A stretch of 64,000 bases of DNA, taken from an uncultured Chitinophaga sp. (GTDB lineage Bacteria > Bacteroidota > Bacteroidia > Chitinophagales > Chitinophagaceae). The stretch's first letter is position 1, and every line of letters starts with the position of its first letter. The stretch lies in NCBI RefSeq assembly GCF_902168175.1, contig NZ_CABHOU010000021.1:62001-126000 (forward strand). Direction: 5' to 3'. The notes under the pieces are model-generated. The model saw nothing but the letters and a program-made list of their open reading frames with translations. It was not told the DNA's origin and did not search any database. Positions 53,644-62,032 of this stretch are shown here, piece by piece. The position numbers and the translations under genes are program-made.

Positions 53644-53682
53644 AGGACGGGTTCTTTAACGGTAATAAATATACGAAGACTA

Positions 53683-54033
53683 TTAGTAATTCTTTTCCAA
53701 CACCACCAGGGAATTGCGGATTTCGCCCCCCATTGGCGGGTTCATTTTCTTTAAAGCTACTTTGGTGTAAGTTATATTGGGGAAACGCTGGTGAATAAGG
53801 AACGATATATCGTACACCACCTGTTCCAGCAAGGGCTGGGGCACCACCATAGCTTCCCGGGCTATGTCGTACAGCGAGGCGTAGTTAACGGTTTCGGCGA
53901 GCGCCTCCACCTCATCGGGCTCAGGAAAACTAACGTAGATGTCGAGGTAAAAATCATTGCCCAGCACACCCTCTTCGGCATAATAACCGTGATAAGCGAA
54001 AAAACGTAACTGTTCCAGTGCCACCGTGAGCAT
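53683..54033 (-). CDS. folB: Dihydroneopterin aldolase
   Basis: This encodes 116 residues from MLTVALEQLRFFAYHGYY at 54033; the open frame to 54087 crosses a terminator hairpin and is not used. The family motif FFAYHGYYAEEGVLGNDF and the ETVNYASLYDIA segment are clear. It converts 7,8-dihydroneopterin to 6-hydroxymethyl-7,8-dihydropterin in folate synthesis. Confidence 0.93.
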   Translation of the reverse strand: MLTVALEQLRFFAYHGYYAEEGVLGNDFYLDIYVSFPEPDEVEALAETVNYASLYDIAREAMVVPQPLLEQVVYDISFLIHQRFPNITYTKVALKKMNPPMGGEIRNSLVVLEKNY

Positions 54034-54055
54034 AATGCAGGCAAGTTTAAAAAGA

Positions 54056-54079
54056 AAGGAAAAGGCCGGGGCCTTTTCC
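54056..54079 (-). terminator. Terminator between trxB and folB
   Basis: AGGAAAAGGCC and GGCCTTTTCCT form an inverted repeat with a two-base centre, the minus-strand copy being followed by TTTCTTTTT. It lies within 35 bp of the trxB stop and just before folB. Confidence 0.8.
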
Positions 54080-54090
54080 TCTATCAAAAA

Positions 54091-55041
54091 TTAATGATGT
54101 TCTTTAGCAGAAAGGTAACGTTCTGCATCCAAGGCGGCCATACAACCACTACCTGCTGCTGTTACCGCCTGGCGGTATATTTTGTCCTGTACGTCGCCGC
54201 AGGCAAATACACCTTCGATATTGGTTTTGGAAGTACCAGGTACAGTTTTAATGTAACCCTGCTCATCCAGGTCCAGCTGACCGGCAAAAATGCCGGAGTT
54301 AGGCTGGTGACCAATAGCCACGAAGAAAGCGCTCACCGGGATTTCCGTTTTCACGTTGGTCTGATTGTTTACCAGCCTAACCGCTTCTACCTTTTTATCG
54401 CCTATTACCTCGTCGGTTTCGGAGTTCCAGTACACCATGATGTTGGACGCTTTCAGTACCCTGTCCTGCATTACCTTAGATGCACGCATTTCATGCTTAC
54501 GCACGATCATGTGTACATTCGAACACAGTTTGGAGAGGTACAGCGCTTCTTCGGCCGCGGTATCGCCCGCCCCTACGATCGCTACCTCTTTACCACGGAA
54601 GAAGAACCCGTCGCACACGGCACAGGCGGAAACACCGCTGCCGTTGAGGCGTTGCTCGCTCGGTAAACCCAGCCATTTGGCAGAAGCACCGGTAGCAATG
54701 ATCAGCGCATCGGCGGTGATCACTTTCTCTTCATCGATCGTAACGGTGAAGGGTTGTTTAGACAGGTCTACTTTTGTAGCCATGCCGAAACGGATATCAG
54801 CACCCATACGGGTTGCCTGTTTCTCGAAATCCACCATCATTTCCGGGCCCTGAATGCCTTCGGGGTAACCGGGGTAGTTTTCTACTTCGGTAGTAATCGT
54901 TAACTGACCACCGGGCTGTATGCCCTGGTACAGTACTGGTTTGAGGTTCGCCCTTGCAGCGTAGATAGCTGCTGTGTACCCGGCAGGACCGGAACCGATG
55001 ATAAGGAGATGTACATGCTCACTTTGCGTGTTTGTTTCCAT
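54091..55041 (-). CDS. trxB: Thioredoxin-disulfide reductase
   Basis: The 316-residue FAD enzyme reduces thioredoxin with NADPH. Visible are the FAD loop IIGSGPAGYTAAIYAARA, the redox motif CAVC in VSACAVCDGFFF (about residues 141-144), the NADPH loop VAIVGAGDTAAEEALYL and the C-terminal FACGDVQDKIYRQAVTAAG. Length and motifs are standard. Confidence 0.97.
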   Translation of the reverse strand: METNTQSEHVHLLIIGSGPAGYTAAIYAARANLKPVLYQGIQPGGQLTITTEVENYPGYPEGIQGPEMMVDFEKQATRMGADIRFGMATKVDLSKQPFTVTIDEEKVITADALIIATGASAKWLGLPSEQRLNGSGVSACAVCDGFFFRGKEVAIVGAGDTAAEEALYLSKLCSNVHMIVRKHEMRASKVMQDRVLKASNIMVYWNSETDEVIGDKKVEAVRLVNNQTNVKTEIPVSAFFVAIGHQPNSGIFAGQLDLDEQGYIKTVPGTSKTNIEGVFACGDVQDKIYRQAVTAAGSGCMAALDAERYLSAKEHH

Positions 55042-55077
55042 GCTGTCGTTTGAATAATTTTTAAATGATTGGTTGGT

Positions 55078-55956
55078 TTATCGTGGTATAATAATGTTTT
55101 TGATGTCTACCGCGTAACCGCCCCAGTAACCCAATGCCCCGTCCACATTACCCAATACCTTGGTTGGCGAAGTAAAAGGATTGCCCGCACTGCTAAAGGC
55201 AAAGTCCAGTGTGCGCCAGAAGTCGTACGTAGCCTTGTCGATATTACAGAACTTCAGCGTAACGGTATCGCCGCGCTCAAAGAAACCGTAATTATCAAAG
55301 TCCAGCTTCTCGCTCCTGTCGTACCCCGCATCCATCGCAATATCGAAGGTGGTGCCGTTCACCACCTGGTCGTCTACTACGGAATTCAGTCCAGGTAAAT
55401 AACCTTTCCTGTTACGGGCGGTAAAGTAGCGAACGTAATTCCCCCTTACCGGCGGGTCTGTTACCCTTACCATTACCCGCGCCTTCGTCGTGTCTTTACC
55501 TTCGGTTTTTATCCACCACATGGAATCGACCTTCAGGTCGTTACCGGGAATGGTAGTCACCGACTCGTAGCTTTTACCTTCAGCTTCTATCTTCAGCGTA
55601 TAACTGGTGTTAAAGGCTCCACGAAATGCCGTATTGGCGGCCAGGGGATCGATGGAGTAATAAAACACCGTCAGCGAATCGCTCACCTTCACTGTATATT
55701 CCTTTAACTGGTGCGTGCGGGTACCGTTTGAGACGGTCACTTTGGCGCCATGGATATAGGACTGTTCCAGCATTTCGGGTGTAATTTTCGAGTAGAAGTC
55801 GAGGCTTCTGCTTAGCTGCACCCTTGGGTATTGCCCGCTTTCAATCGTGCCTTCCACTACCAGTTTGCTCTCCCTGTCTAACAGGTCGATTTCCACCGTG
55901 CGTTCGCAGGCGGGGCAAAAGATAATAAAAAGCAGTATGAAACTAAGGTTTCGCAT
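55078..55956 (-). CDS. DUF4249 lipoprotein, orphan
   Basis: The 292-residue protein has a lipobox in FIIFCPACERT (about residue 18) and the beta-rich DUF4249 body with YVRYFTARNRKGYLPG and ending AVDIKNIIIPR. It resembles the product at 19240 in length and layout, but no TonB receptor is beside it: trxB follows by 36 bp and rpoD precedes. It may have been separated from its receptor. Confidence 0.78.
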   Translation of the reverse strand: MRNLSFILLFIIFCPACERTVEIDLLDRESKLVVEGTIESGQYPRVQLSRSLDFYSKITPEMLEQSYIHGAKVTVSNGTRTHQLKEYTVKVSDSLTVFYYSIDPLAANTAFRGAFNTSYTLKIEAEGKSYESVTTIPGNDLKVDSMWWIKTEGKDTTKARVMVRVTDPPVRGNYVRYFTARNRKGYLPGLNSVVDDQVVNGTTFDIAMDAGYDRSEKLDFDNYGFFERGDTVTLKFCNIDKATYDFWRTLDFAFSSAGNPFTSPTKVLGNVDGALGYWGGYAVDIKNIIIPR

Positions 55957-56018
55957 AACAATAAGTCTGCAAAAATAACGGGTATTGAGAAGAAATGGGA
56001 ATATTGACCATTAAAAAA

Positions 56019-56045
56019 CGCCGGCCATGTAAAAACAGGCCGGCG
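56019..56045 (-). terminator. Terminator after rpoD
   Basis: CGCCGGCC (56019-56026) pairs with GGCCGGCG (56038-56045); on the minus strand TTTTTTAATGG follows. Confidence 0.85.
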
Positions 56046-56080
56046 CTTAAACCATTAAAATATTTTCTGATATAAATGTA

Positions 56081-56938
56081 TTAACCCAGATAGGATTTAA
56101 GTGCACCGCTATAGCGCGCTTTTTGGAGGCGTTTAATCGCTCTTTCCTTGATTTGTCTAATCCTTTCTTTTGTCAGATCATATTTCTGCCCTATCTGTTC
56201 GATAGTGGCGCCGTTTTCTCCATCCAGACCAAAATACGCGTTCACAATCTCGGCTTCACGGGGGCTGAGTGATTTCAGCACCCTGCGGATCTCTTCGCGA
56301 AGAGAATCACGCATCACATCATCATCGGTAATATCTCCACCTTCCAGCAGGTCGCCCATAGCTACGTCTTCGGCTTCATGTACTGGTGCGTCCAGTGACA
56401 TATGGCGGGTGTTGCTCTGGAAGATATTGTTGATCTCCGATTCTGACATTTCCAGGATTTCTGCGAGTTCCTCGGTAGAAGGTTCACGCTCGTTTTCCTG
56501 TTCGAAAGCCATGTAAGCTTTGTTAGCTTTATTATAAGTGCCAATTTTGTTTTGCGGCAGGCGAACAAGACGACCCTGTTCAGCTAACGCCTGCAGAATG
56601 GATTGGCGAATCCACCATACTGCATAGGAAATGAATTTAAAACCTTTGGTTTCATCGAAACGCTGGGCTGCTTTAATCAAGCCGAGGTTACCCTCGTTGA
56701 TCAGGTCGCTCAGACTGAGCCCCTGGTGCTGATATTGTTTAGCAACGGACACAACGAAACGTAAGTTGCCTGTGGTTAATCTTTCAAGAGCCTTTTGATC
56801 GCCCATTTTGATGCGTTGAGCCAACACAGTCTCTTCCTCCGGAGTTAACAAAGGGATCTTCGAGATTTCCTGCAGGTATTTTTCTACCGCCTGCGAATCA
56901 CGATTGGTGATCTGGGTGGCAATTTTAAGTTGCCTCAT
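56081..56938 (-). CDS. rpoD: Primary RNA polymerase sigma factor (RpoD/SigA type)
   Basis: The 285-residue factor has short region 1.2 (VEKYLQEISKIPLLTPEEE), region 2 with LINEGNLGLIKAAQRFDETKG and FISYAVWWIRQSI, region 3, and region 4 with TIEQIGQKYDLTKERIRQIKE. Region 1.1 is absent, as in Bacteroidota primary sigmas that recognise TTTG/TAnnTTTG promoters. That matches several promoter boxes in this window. Confidence 0.96.
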   Translation of the reverse strand: MRQLKIATQITNRDSQAVEKYLQEISKIPLLTPEEETVLAQRIKMGDQKALERLTTGNLRFVVSVAKQYQHQGLSLSDLINEGNLGLIKAAQRFDETKGFKFISYAVWWIRQSILQALAEQGRLVRLPQNKIGTYNKANKAYMAFEQENEREPSTEELAEILEMSESEINNIFQSNTRHMSLDAPVHEAEDVAMGDLLEGGDITDDDVMRDSLREEIRRVLKSLSPREAEIVNAYFGLDGENGATIEQIGQKYDLTKERIRQIKERAIKRLQKARYSGALKSYLG

Positions 56939-57251
56939 ATTTTAAAAGTATTGGTTTAAAAAAATGTATAACACTCGAAAAAAAATTTTGTTGTAATTAT
57001 TTAAATGTTATACCTTACAATTTGCTGTAAAAAGCCTGCAAAGATCGTGCTAATCCCACACGTTTCCAAATAACTTCACTCCTATCTATCTTCGCTAACC
57101 AGCTAATAACAAAATACTAATTCAAAACGTAAAATTATAGCCTTTTATTAAGTATTTTTAGTGCTTTAAATAAATTTTAACAATTGAAAAAGAACGGTCT
57201 TTAAATTAACAAGATCTCTAATTTATTAATACTCTTATTGTAAATTCTTCA

Positions 57252-58274
57252 ATGATTACAGACTTAAGAAGCGACACTTTCACCAAACCTACCCCCGGTA
57301 TGATGGAAGCAATGGTACAGGCACACACCGGCGACGACGTATTTGGCGAAGACCCATCGGTGAACCAGTTAGAGGCCATGATGGCAGAACATTTTGGCAT
57401 GCAGGCGGCCCTTTACTGCCCTTCCGGCACAATGAGCAACCAGATTGCCATAAAAGTACATACCCAGCCGGGCGACGAACTGATTTGTGGCGACCACTCC
57501 CATGTGTATATATACGAAGGCGGCGGTATTGCCTTTAACTCAGGCGTACAGGTACGCACCGTGGACAGCGACCGCGGTATGCTGGCAGCGGCGGATATCA
57601 TCGCGGCTATTAACCCCGATGATGTACATAAAGCCCGTACCTCCATCGTTTCGCTCGAAAACACCTCGAACCGCGGAGGCGGCTGCTGTTATGAACAGGA
57701 AGCCCTGGAGCACGTCCGCGAGGTATGCGACCAGCACAAACTCGCCCTGCACCTGGATGGTGCCCGCCTGTTTAACGCACTGGTAGCCACCGGCCAAAAC
57801 CCTAAACTGTACGGCCAACTGTTCGACAGTATCTCGGTTTGCCTGAACAAAGGCATGGGCTGCCCTATGGGATCGGTACTCATGGGAAGCACCGGTTACA
57901 TCAAACAGGCAAGAAGAATACGTAAAAAGTTTGGTGGAGGGTTGCGCCAGGCCGGATATATGGCGGCAACCGGCATTTATGCCATGGAGCATCACATCGC
58001 CCGACTTGCAGACGACCACGCCAATGCCAAACGTATTGCCCGCGCACTGCTGAAGCGCGAGTTTACCGGCCACATGCTGCCGGTAGACACAAACATCGTT
58101 ATTTTCGACGTAAAGGGCGACTGGACGCCGGTTACCTTTACCGAACACCTTAAAAAACATAACATCCTGGCCATGGCCATTTCTGCCACACAGGTGCGCA
58201 TGGTTACCCACCTGGACATTAGCGAAGCGCAGACCGACCATGTTTGTGCGGTAATTGCTGAAATGACATGTTAA
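57252..58274 (+). CDS. ltaE: Low-specificity L-threonine aldolase
   Basis: The 340-residue PLP enzyme opens ITDLRSDTFTKPTPGM, with the PLP lysine in SVCLNKGMGCPMGS (about residue 200) and GARLFNALVATG holding the ring-stacking region. It splits threonine or allo-threonine to glycine and acetaldehyde. It is single, divergent from rpoD across an AT-rich gap (56939-57251) that holds no other feature I can name. Confidence 0.93.
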   Translation: MITDLRSDTFTKPTPGMMEAMVQAHTGDDVFGEDPSVNQLEAMMAEHFGMQAALYCPSGTMSNQIAIKVHTQPGDELICGDHSHVYIYEGGGIAFNSGVQVRTVDSDRGMLAAADIIAAINPDDVHKARTSIVSLENTSNRGGGCCYEQEALEHVREVCDQHKLALHLDGARLFNALVATGQNPKLYGQLFDSISVCLNKGMGCPMGSVLMGSTGYIKQARRIRKKFGGGLRQAGYMAATGIYAMEHHIARLADDHANAKRIARALLKREFTGHMLPVDTNIVIFDVKGDWTPVTFTEHLKKHNILAMAISATQVRMVTHLDISEAQTDHVCAVIAEMTC

Positions 58275-58303
58275 TATAATTGGACTAACATCAGTCCCCT
58301 ACC

Positions 58304-58734
58304 CGGCCGCCGTTGTGTCACTCCCTTCGGCGGCCGTTTCTTTACCAAACAGGGTAATAAAACATCACTCCACCCTATTCCTTCCTATAGGCATCCTATA
58401 TCGATCCTATACCCATCCTATATCCAAATTCGCTGAAACCCTTGCTGGTGGTGACGGGTATTATAGGATGGATATAGGATCGATATACCTTCGGTAAAGA
58501 TGTTCGCCATGGTGGCTCGTTTAAGGGCATTGCCCGAAGGGAAGTGGCTGTCCGTTGAAACAGTACTGTAATATAATATTGACTTTGCGACACCTGCTTA
58601 AAGCCTGCGTAAAGCCAGTGTAAAGCCTGTTTCGTCGGTTCATCGTCGGTTCATCGTCGGTTGGTGACAACAAAAATGTTGATATAATTCCCTGCCCGGC
58701 CAGCGGTTTACTGTTGAAGAGTGCGACGCAACGG
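58304..58734. repeat. Composite intergenic element C with three 11-bp-period arrays
   Basis: The left end is CCGTTG plus loop TGTCACTCCCTT, enclosed in a perfect 9-bp stem CGGCCGCCG / CGGCGGCCG (58304-58336) that could also terminate ltaE. The right end (58713-58734) is an inverted, diverged copy. Arrays: five 11-mers with CCTAT (58371-58425); an inverted pair with ATAGGAT (58463-58484); six 11-mers (58599-58664), three TAAAGCC-type then three TCGTCGGTT-type. The leader before the first array again has TAAAACA. It fills most of the 557-bp ltaE-valS gap and has no credible ORF. Confidence 0.75.
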
Positions 58735-58773
58735 GGGCTAAATAGTATTCCTGTCGCCTGGCCCAACCCCTAA

Positions 58774-58804
58774 TTGGGAATTAAGCGCATTCTGGTTATT
58801 TTTG
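58774..58804 (+). promoter_or_regulatory. valS promoter
   Basis: TTGG (58774-58777), a 19-bp spacer and TATTTTTG (58797-58804) fit the Bacteroidota promoter, giving a leader of about 22 nt before the ATG at 58832. Confidence 0.55.
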
Positions 58805-58831
58805 CGCTTCAATCGTTTTTAAGACGCTATT

Positions 58832-61465
58832 ATGGAATTATCGAAGAACTATATACCGTCCGGCACAGAGGACAAATGGTACGGGCACTGGATGGACAAA
58901 AAATACTTTAACTCCAAACCAGATGGCCGACCTCCATTTACCATTGTAATACCGCCCCCTAACGTTACCGGCGTACTGCACATGGGCCATACGCTCAACG
59001 AAACGGTACAGGACATATTGGTGCGTAAAGCCCGTATGAGCGGCTTTAACGCCTGCTGGGTACCCGGCTCCGACCACGCCTCCATTGCCACCGAAGCTAA
59101 GGTGGTAGATATGCTCAAAAGAGAAAAAGGAATCGAAAAATCACAGCTCAGCCGCGAAGAGTTCCTGAAACACGCGTACGAGTGGAAAGATAAATATGGT
59201 GGCATTATTTACCACCAGATCAAAAAACTGGGCTGCTCCTGCGATTGGGACCGTGTTAGCTTTACGATGGACGACCATTACTACGAGGCCGTTATTAAGG
59301 TGTTCGTTGACCTGTTCCATAAAGGCCTGATTTACCGCGGTGCCCGTATGATTAACTGGGATAGCAAGGCTAAAACCGCCCTCAGCGATGAGGAAGTGGA
59401 ATATAAAGACCTGACCGGTAAGCTGTACCATGTTAAATACCCTATCGTGAACGCGGCAGGCGAAAAAACAGGCGAGTTCATTACCATCGCTACCCAGCGT
59501 CCGGAAACGATCATGGGCGATACTGCCATTTGCGTAAACCCGGAAGATGAGCGTTATGCTCACCTGAAAGGCCACTTCGCCCTGGTACCGATGATCGACC
59601 GCAAAGTGCCCATCATTTTCGATGAGTATGTTGATAAATCGTTCGGTACAGGCGCCCTGAAAGTAACGCCTGCCCACGACATCAATGACTACAACCTGGG
59701 GCTGAAACATAACCTGGAAATTGTAGACACGCTTAACGACGACGGTACCCTCAGCGCCGCTGCTATTGTATTTGTGGGCGAAGACAGGTTCGTGGCCCGT
59801 AAAAAAGTAATCGCACTGCTGGACGAAAAGGGCCTGCTCGTAAAAGAAGAGGAATATACCACCCGACTCGGTTACAGTCAGCGTAACCCTACCACCGTAG
59901 TAGAACCGCGTATCTCTACCCAGTGGTTCGTGAAAATGGCCGACCTGGCGCAACCTGCGCTCGAAGCGGTTACCAGCGGCGATGTACGCATACATCCCGG
60001 CGACCGTTTCATGGCTACTTACAAGTACTGGATGGAAAACGTGAAGGACTGGTGCATCAGCCGCCAGCTTTGGTGGGGACAGCGTATACCGGCCTGGTAC
60101 GATGAAAGCGGCAACTTCGTGGTAGCCGAATCACAGGAATCGGCTATCAGGGCATATACCGAGAAGTTCGGCGAGCCAAAATCAACACTGAAGCAGGACG
60201 AGGATTGCCTCGATACCTGGTTCTCCAGCTGGTTATGGCCTGTAGAGGTGTTCGATGGTATTAGCCGTCCGAACAACGAAGACATTAATTACTACTACCC
60301 TACCAATGTACTGGTAACGGGTCAGGATATCATCTTCTTCTGGGTAGCGCGTATGATCATGGCGGGCCTGGAATATAAAGAAGAGAAGCCGTTCAGCGAT
60401 GTATACTTCACCGGTATGGTGCGCGATAAGCAGGGCCGTAAGATGAGTAAACAATTAGGCAACTCGCCCGACCTGCTGGAACTGATAGAGAAATTTGGTG
60501 CCGATGCGGTTCGCTTTGGTATCATGATCTCTTCTCCTGCCGGTAACGACCTGCTGTTTGATGAAAGCAGCTGTGAGCAGGGCCGTATGTTCAACAACAA
60601 GATGTGGAATGCGTTGAAGCTGTTGAAAATGTGGAAGATCGAAGAAACAGGTAATACCACCCCGCACTTTGCCGTACAGTGGTTCGAAAGCCGTTTGAAC
60701 CAGGCACACGCCGAAGTGGAAAACCTGATGAAAGACTTCCGCCTGAGCGAAGCGCTGAAAACCATTTACAGCCTTATCTGGGACGACTATTGCAGTTGGT
60801 ACCTCGAATGGATCAAACCTGGTTTTGAGCAACCGATCGATGCCGAGGTGTATAAACAAACCATCGGCTTCTACGAACGACTGCTGCAACTGCTGCATCC
60901 TTTCATGCCTTTTGTGACAGAGGAAATTTACCACCTGTTGAAAGAGCGCGCAGAAGGCGACGACCTTACGATTAAACAGTTTGCTACACCCGGAGCTGTG
61001 AATGCAGCGATACTTGCCGATGGCGAACTGGCCAAAGAAGTGATTACCAGCATCCGCGACAGCCGTAACAAAAACCAGATCAAACCGAAAGACCCGGTTG
61101 AACTGCATTTTGAAACCAGCAACGAAGCTGCGTTTAAACGTATTGAGCAGATAGTGGCCAAACAGGTAAATGCGAGCGCCGTTACTTATACCAAAGAAGC
61201 CGTAACCGGCACTATTGCACTGGTAATACAGAAAGATAAGTGTTACATCCGCACCGAAACGGTGTTGGATACCGCTAATCAGAAAGAGCAATTGCAGAAA
61301 GACCTGGAATACCAGAAAGGCTTTTTGAAGTCGGTAGAGATAAAACTCAGCAACGAGCGCTTCGTGGCAAATGCTAAACCGGAGATCGTGGATATAGAAA
61401 GGCAAAAGAAGGCAGATGCAGAAGATAAGATCAAAGCGATAGAGGAAAGTTTGAAATTGTTATAA
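58832..61465 (+). CDS. valS: Valyl-tRNA synthetase
   Basis: The 877-residue class I synthetase charges tRNA-Val. The HIGH-type motif is in PNVTGVLHMGHTLNETVQD (about residue 50) and KMSKS is in GRKMSKQLGNSPDLL (about residue 536). The CP1 editing domain with TATQRPET-like TIATQRPETIMGDTA, an anticodon-binding domain and a C-terminal coiled coil (about 810-877) follow the ValRS order. A terminator follows. Confidence 0.97.
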   Translation: MELSKNYIPSGTEDKWYGHWMDKKYFNSKPDGRPPFTIVIPPPNVTGVLHMGHTLNETVQDILVRKARMSGFNACWVPGSDHASIATEAKVVDMLKREKGIEKSQLSREEFLKHAYEWKDKYGGIIYHQIKKLGCSCDWDRVSFTMDDHYYEAVIKVFVDLFHKGLIYRGARMINWDSKAKTALSDEEVEYKDLTGKLYHVKYPIVNAAGEKTGEFITIATQRPETIMGDTAICVNPEDERYAHLKGHFALVPMIDRKVPIIFDEYVDKSFGTGALKVTPAHDINDYNLGLKHNLEIVDTLNDDGTLSAAAIVFVGEDRFVARKKVIALLDEKGLLVKEEEYTTRLGYSQRNPTTVVEPRISTQWFVKMADLAQPALEAVTSGDVRIHPGDRFMATYKYWMENVKDWCISRQLWWGQRIPAWYDESGNFVVAESQESAIRAYTEKFGEPKSTLKQDEDCLDTWFSSWLWPVEVFDGISRPNNEDINYYYPTNVLVTGQDIIFFWVARMIMAGLEYKEEKPFSDVYFTGMVRDKQGRKMSKQLGNSPDLLELIEKFGADAVRFGIMISSPAGNDLLFDESSCEQGRMFNNKMWNALKLLKMWKIEETGNTTPHFAVQWFESRLNQAHAEVENLMKDFRLSEALKTIYSLIWDDYCSWYLEWIKPGFEQPIDAEVYKQTIGFYERLLQLLHPFMPFVTEEIYHLLKERAEGDDLTIKQFATPGAVNAAILADGELAKEVITSIRDSRNKNQIKPKDPVELHFETSNEAAFKRIEQIVAKQVNASAVTYTKEAVTGTIALVIQKDKCYIRTETVLDTANQKEQLQKDLEYQKGFLKSVEIKLSNERFVANAKPEIVDIERQKKADAEDKIKAIEESLKLL

Positions 61466-61475
61466 TTTTAGAGAG

Positions 61476-61510
61476 CGTCCGGCGTTTATAAACCGGACGT
61501 TCTTTTTTTT
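61476..61510 (+). terminator. Terminator after valS
   Basis: CGTCCGG (61476-61482) pairs with CCGGACG (61493-61499), followed by TTCTTTTTTTT. Confidence 0.9.
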
Positions 61511-61515
61511 ACACT

Positions 61516-61989
61516 ATGATGCGAAAACTCTTTTTAATAGCCTGTTTTGCCGGTTCTATCCCTGCCTTTGCGCAGAACAAGCCTCCCGTAAAGCAGCCAG
61601 CAACGCCCGCTGCCGCTAAAACAGCACTTCGTTTCCGTACTACCTGGAGCAACTTCCTCAGCGACTCCATTCCCCGGCCCAACATCTTAAAGATAGCCGA
61701 TTCGCCGCTGGTAGTGTGGGATCAGAAAAACAATAAATACCCCGTCATCGCTTTTGAATTCACTTACGAAAGCCGTGAAGTTGGCATTAACGATACCACG
61801 AACAAACCGGTGATTTACAGCGACTTTACCGGCGAAGTGTTTAAGACCGATCGCCTCTCGCCGTTGTGGAGCAAACATGTGAAAGAAACTTTGAAACCAG
61901 GTGATGTGCTGTACTTCAACAACATCATCGTAAAGTATGCGGAAGATAAGTTGTACCGCGTGCCGCCGTTGAAGTTTTTTGTAAGATAA
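61516..61989 (+). CDS. Hypothetical exported protein
   Basis: The 157-residue protein has a signal peptide (about 1-21, ending AFAQN), a short Pro/Ala/Lys linker and a beta-rich domain with KYPVIAFEFTYESREVG and VLYFNNIIVKYAEDKLYRV. The latter resembles C-terminal domains of gliding-associated (GldM-like) proteins, but this is a weak resemblance and I do not assign a function. A terminator follows directly. Confidence 0.6.
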   Translation: MMRKLFLIACFAGSIPAFAQNKPPVKQPATPAAAKTALRFRTTWSNFLSDSIPRPNILKIADSPLVVWDQKNNKYPVIAFEFTYESREVGINDTTNKPVIYSDFTGEVFKTDRLSPLWSKHVKETLKPGDVLYFNNIIVKYAEDKLYRVPPLKFFVR

Positions 61990-62000
61990 AAGATATGTAA

Positions 62001-62028
62001 AAGGCCTGCAACGCGCAGGCCTTTTTTA
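62001..62028. terminator. Terminator between convergent genes at 62 kb
   Basis: AAGGCCTGC (62001-62009) pairs with GCAGGCCTT (62015-62023), with T-run on the right. It ends the hypothetical gene and may also serve the minus-strand gene. Confidence 0.88.
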
Positions 62029-62032
62029 TGCT

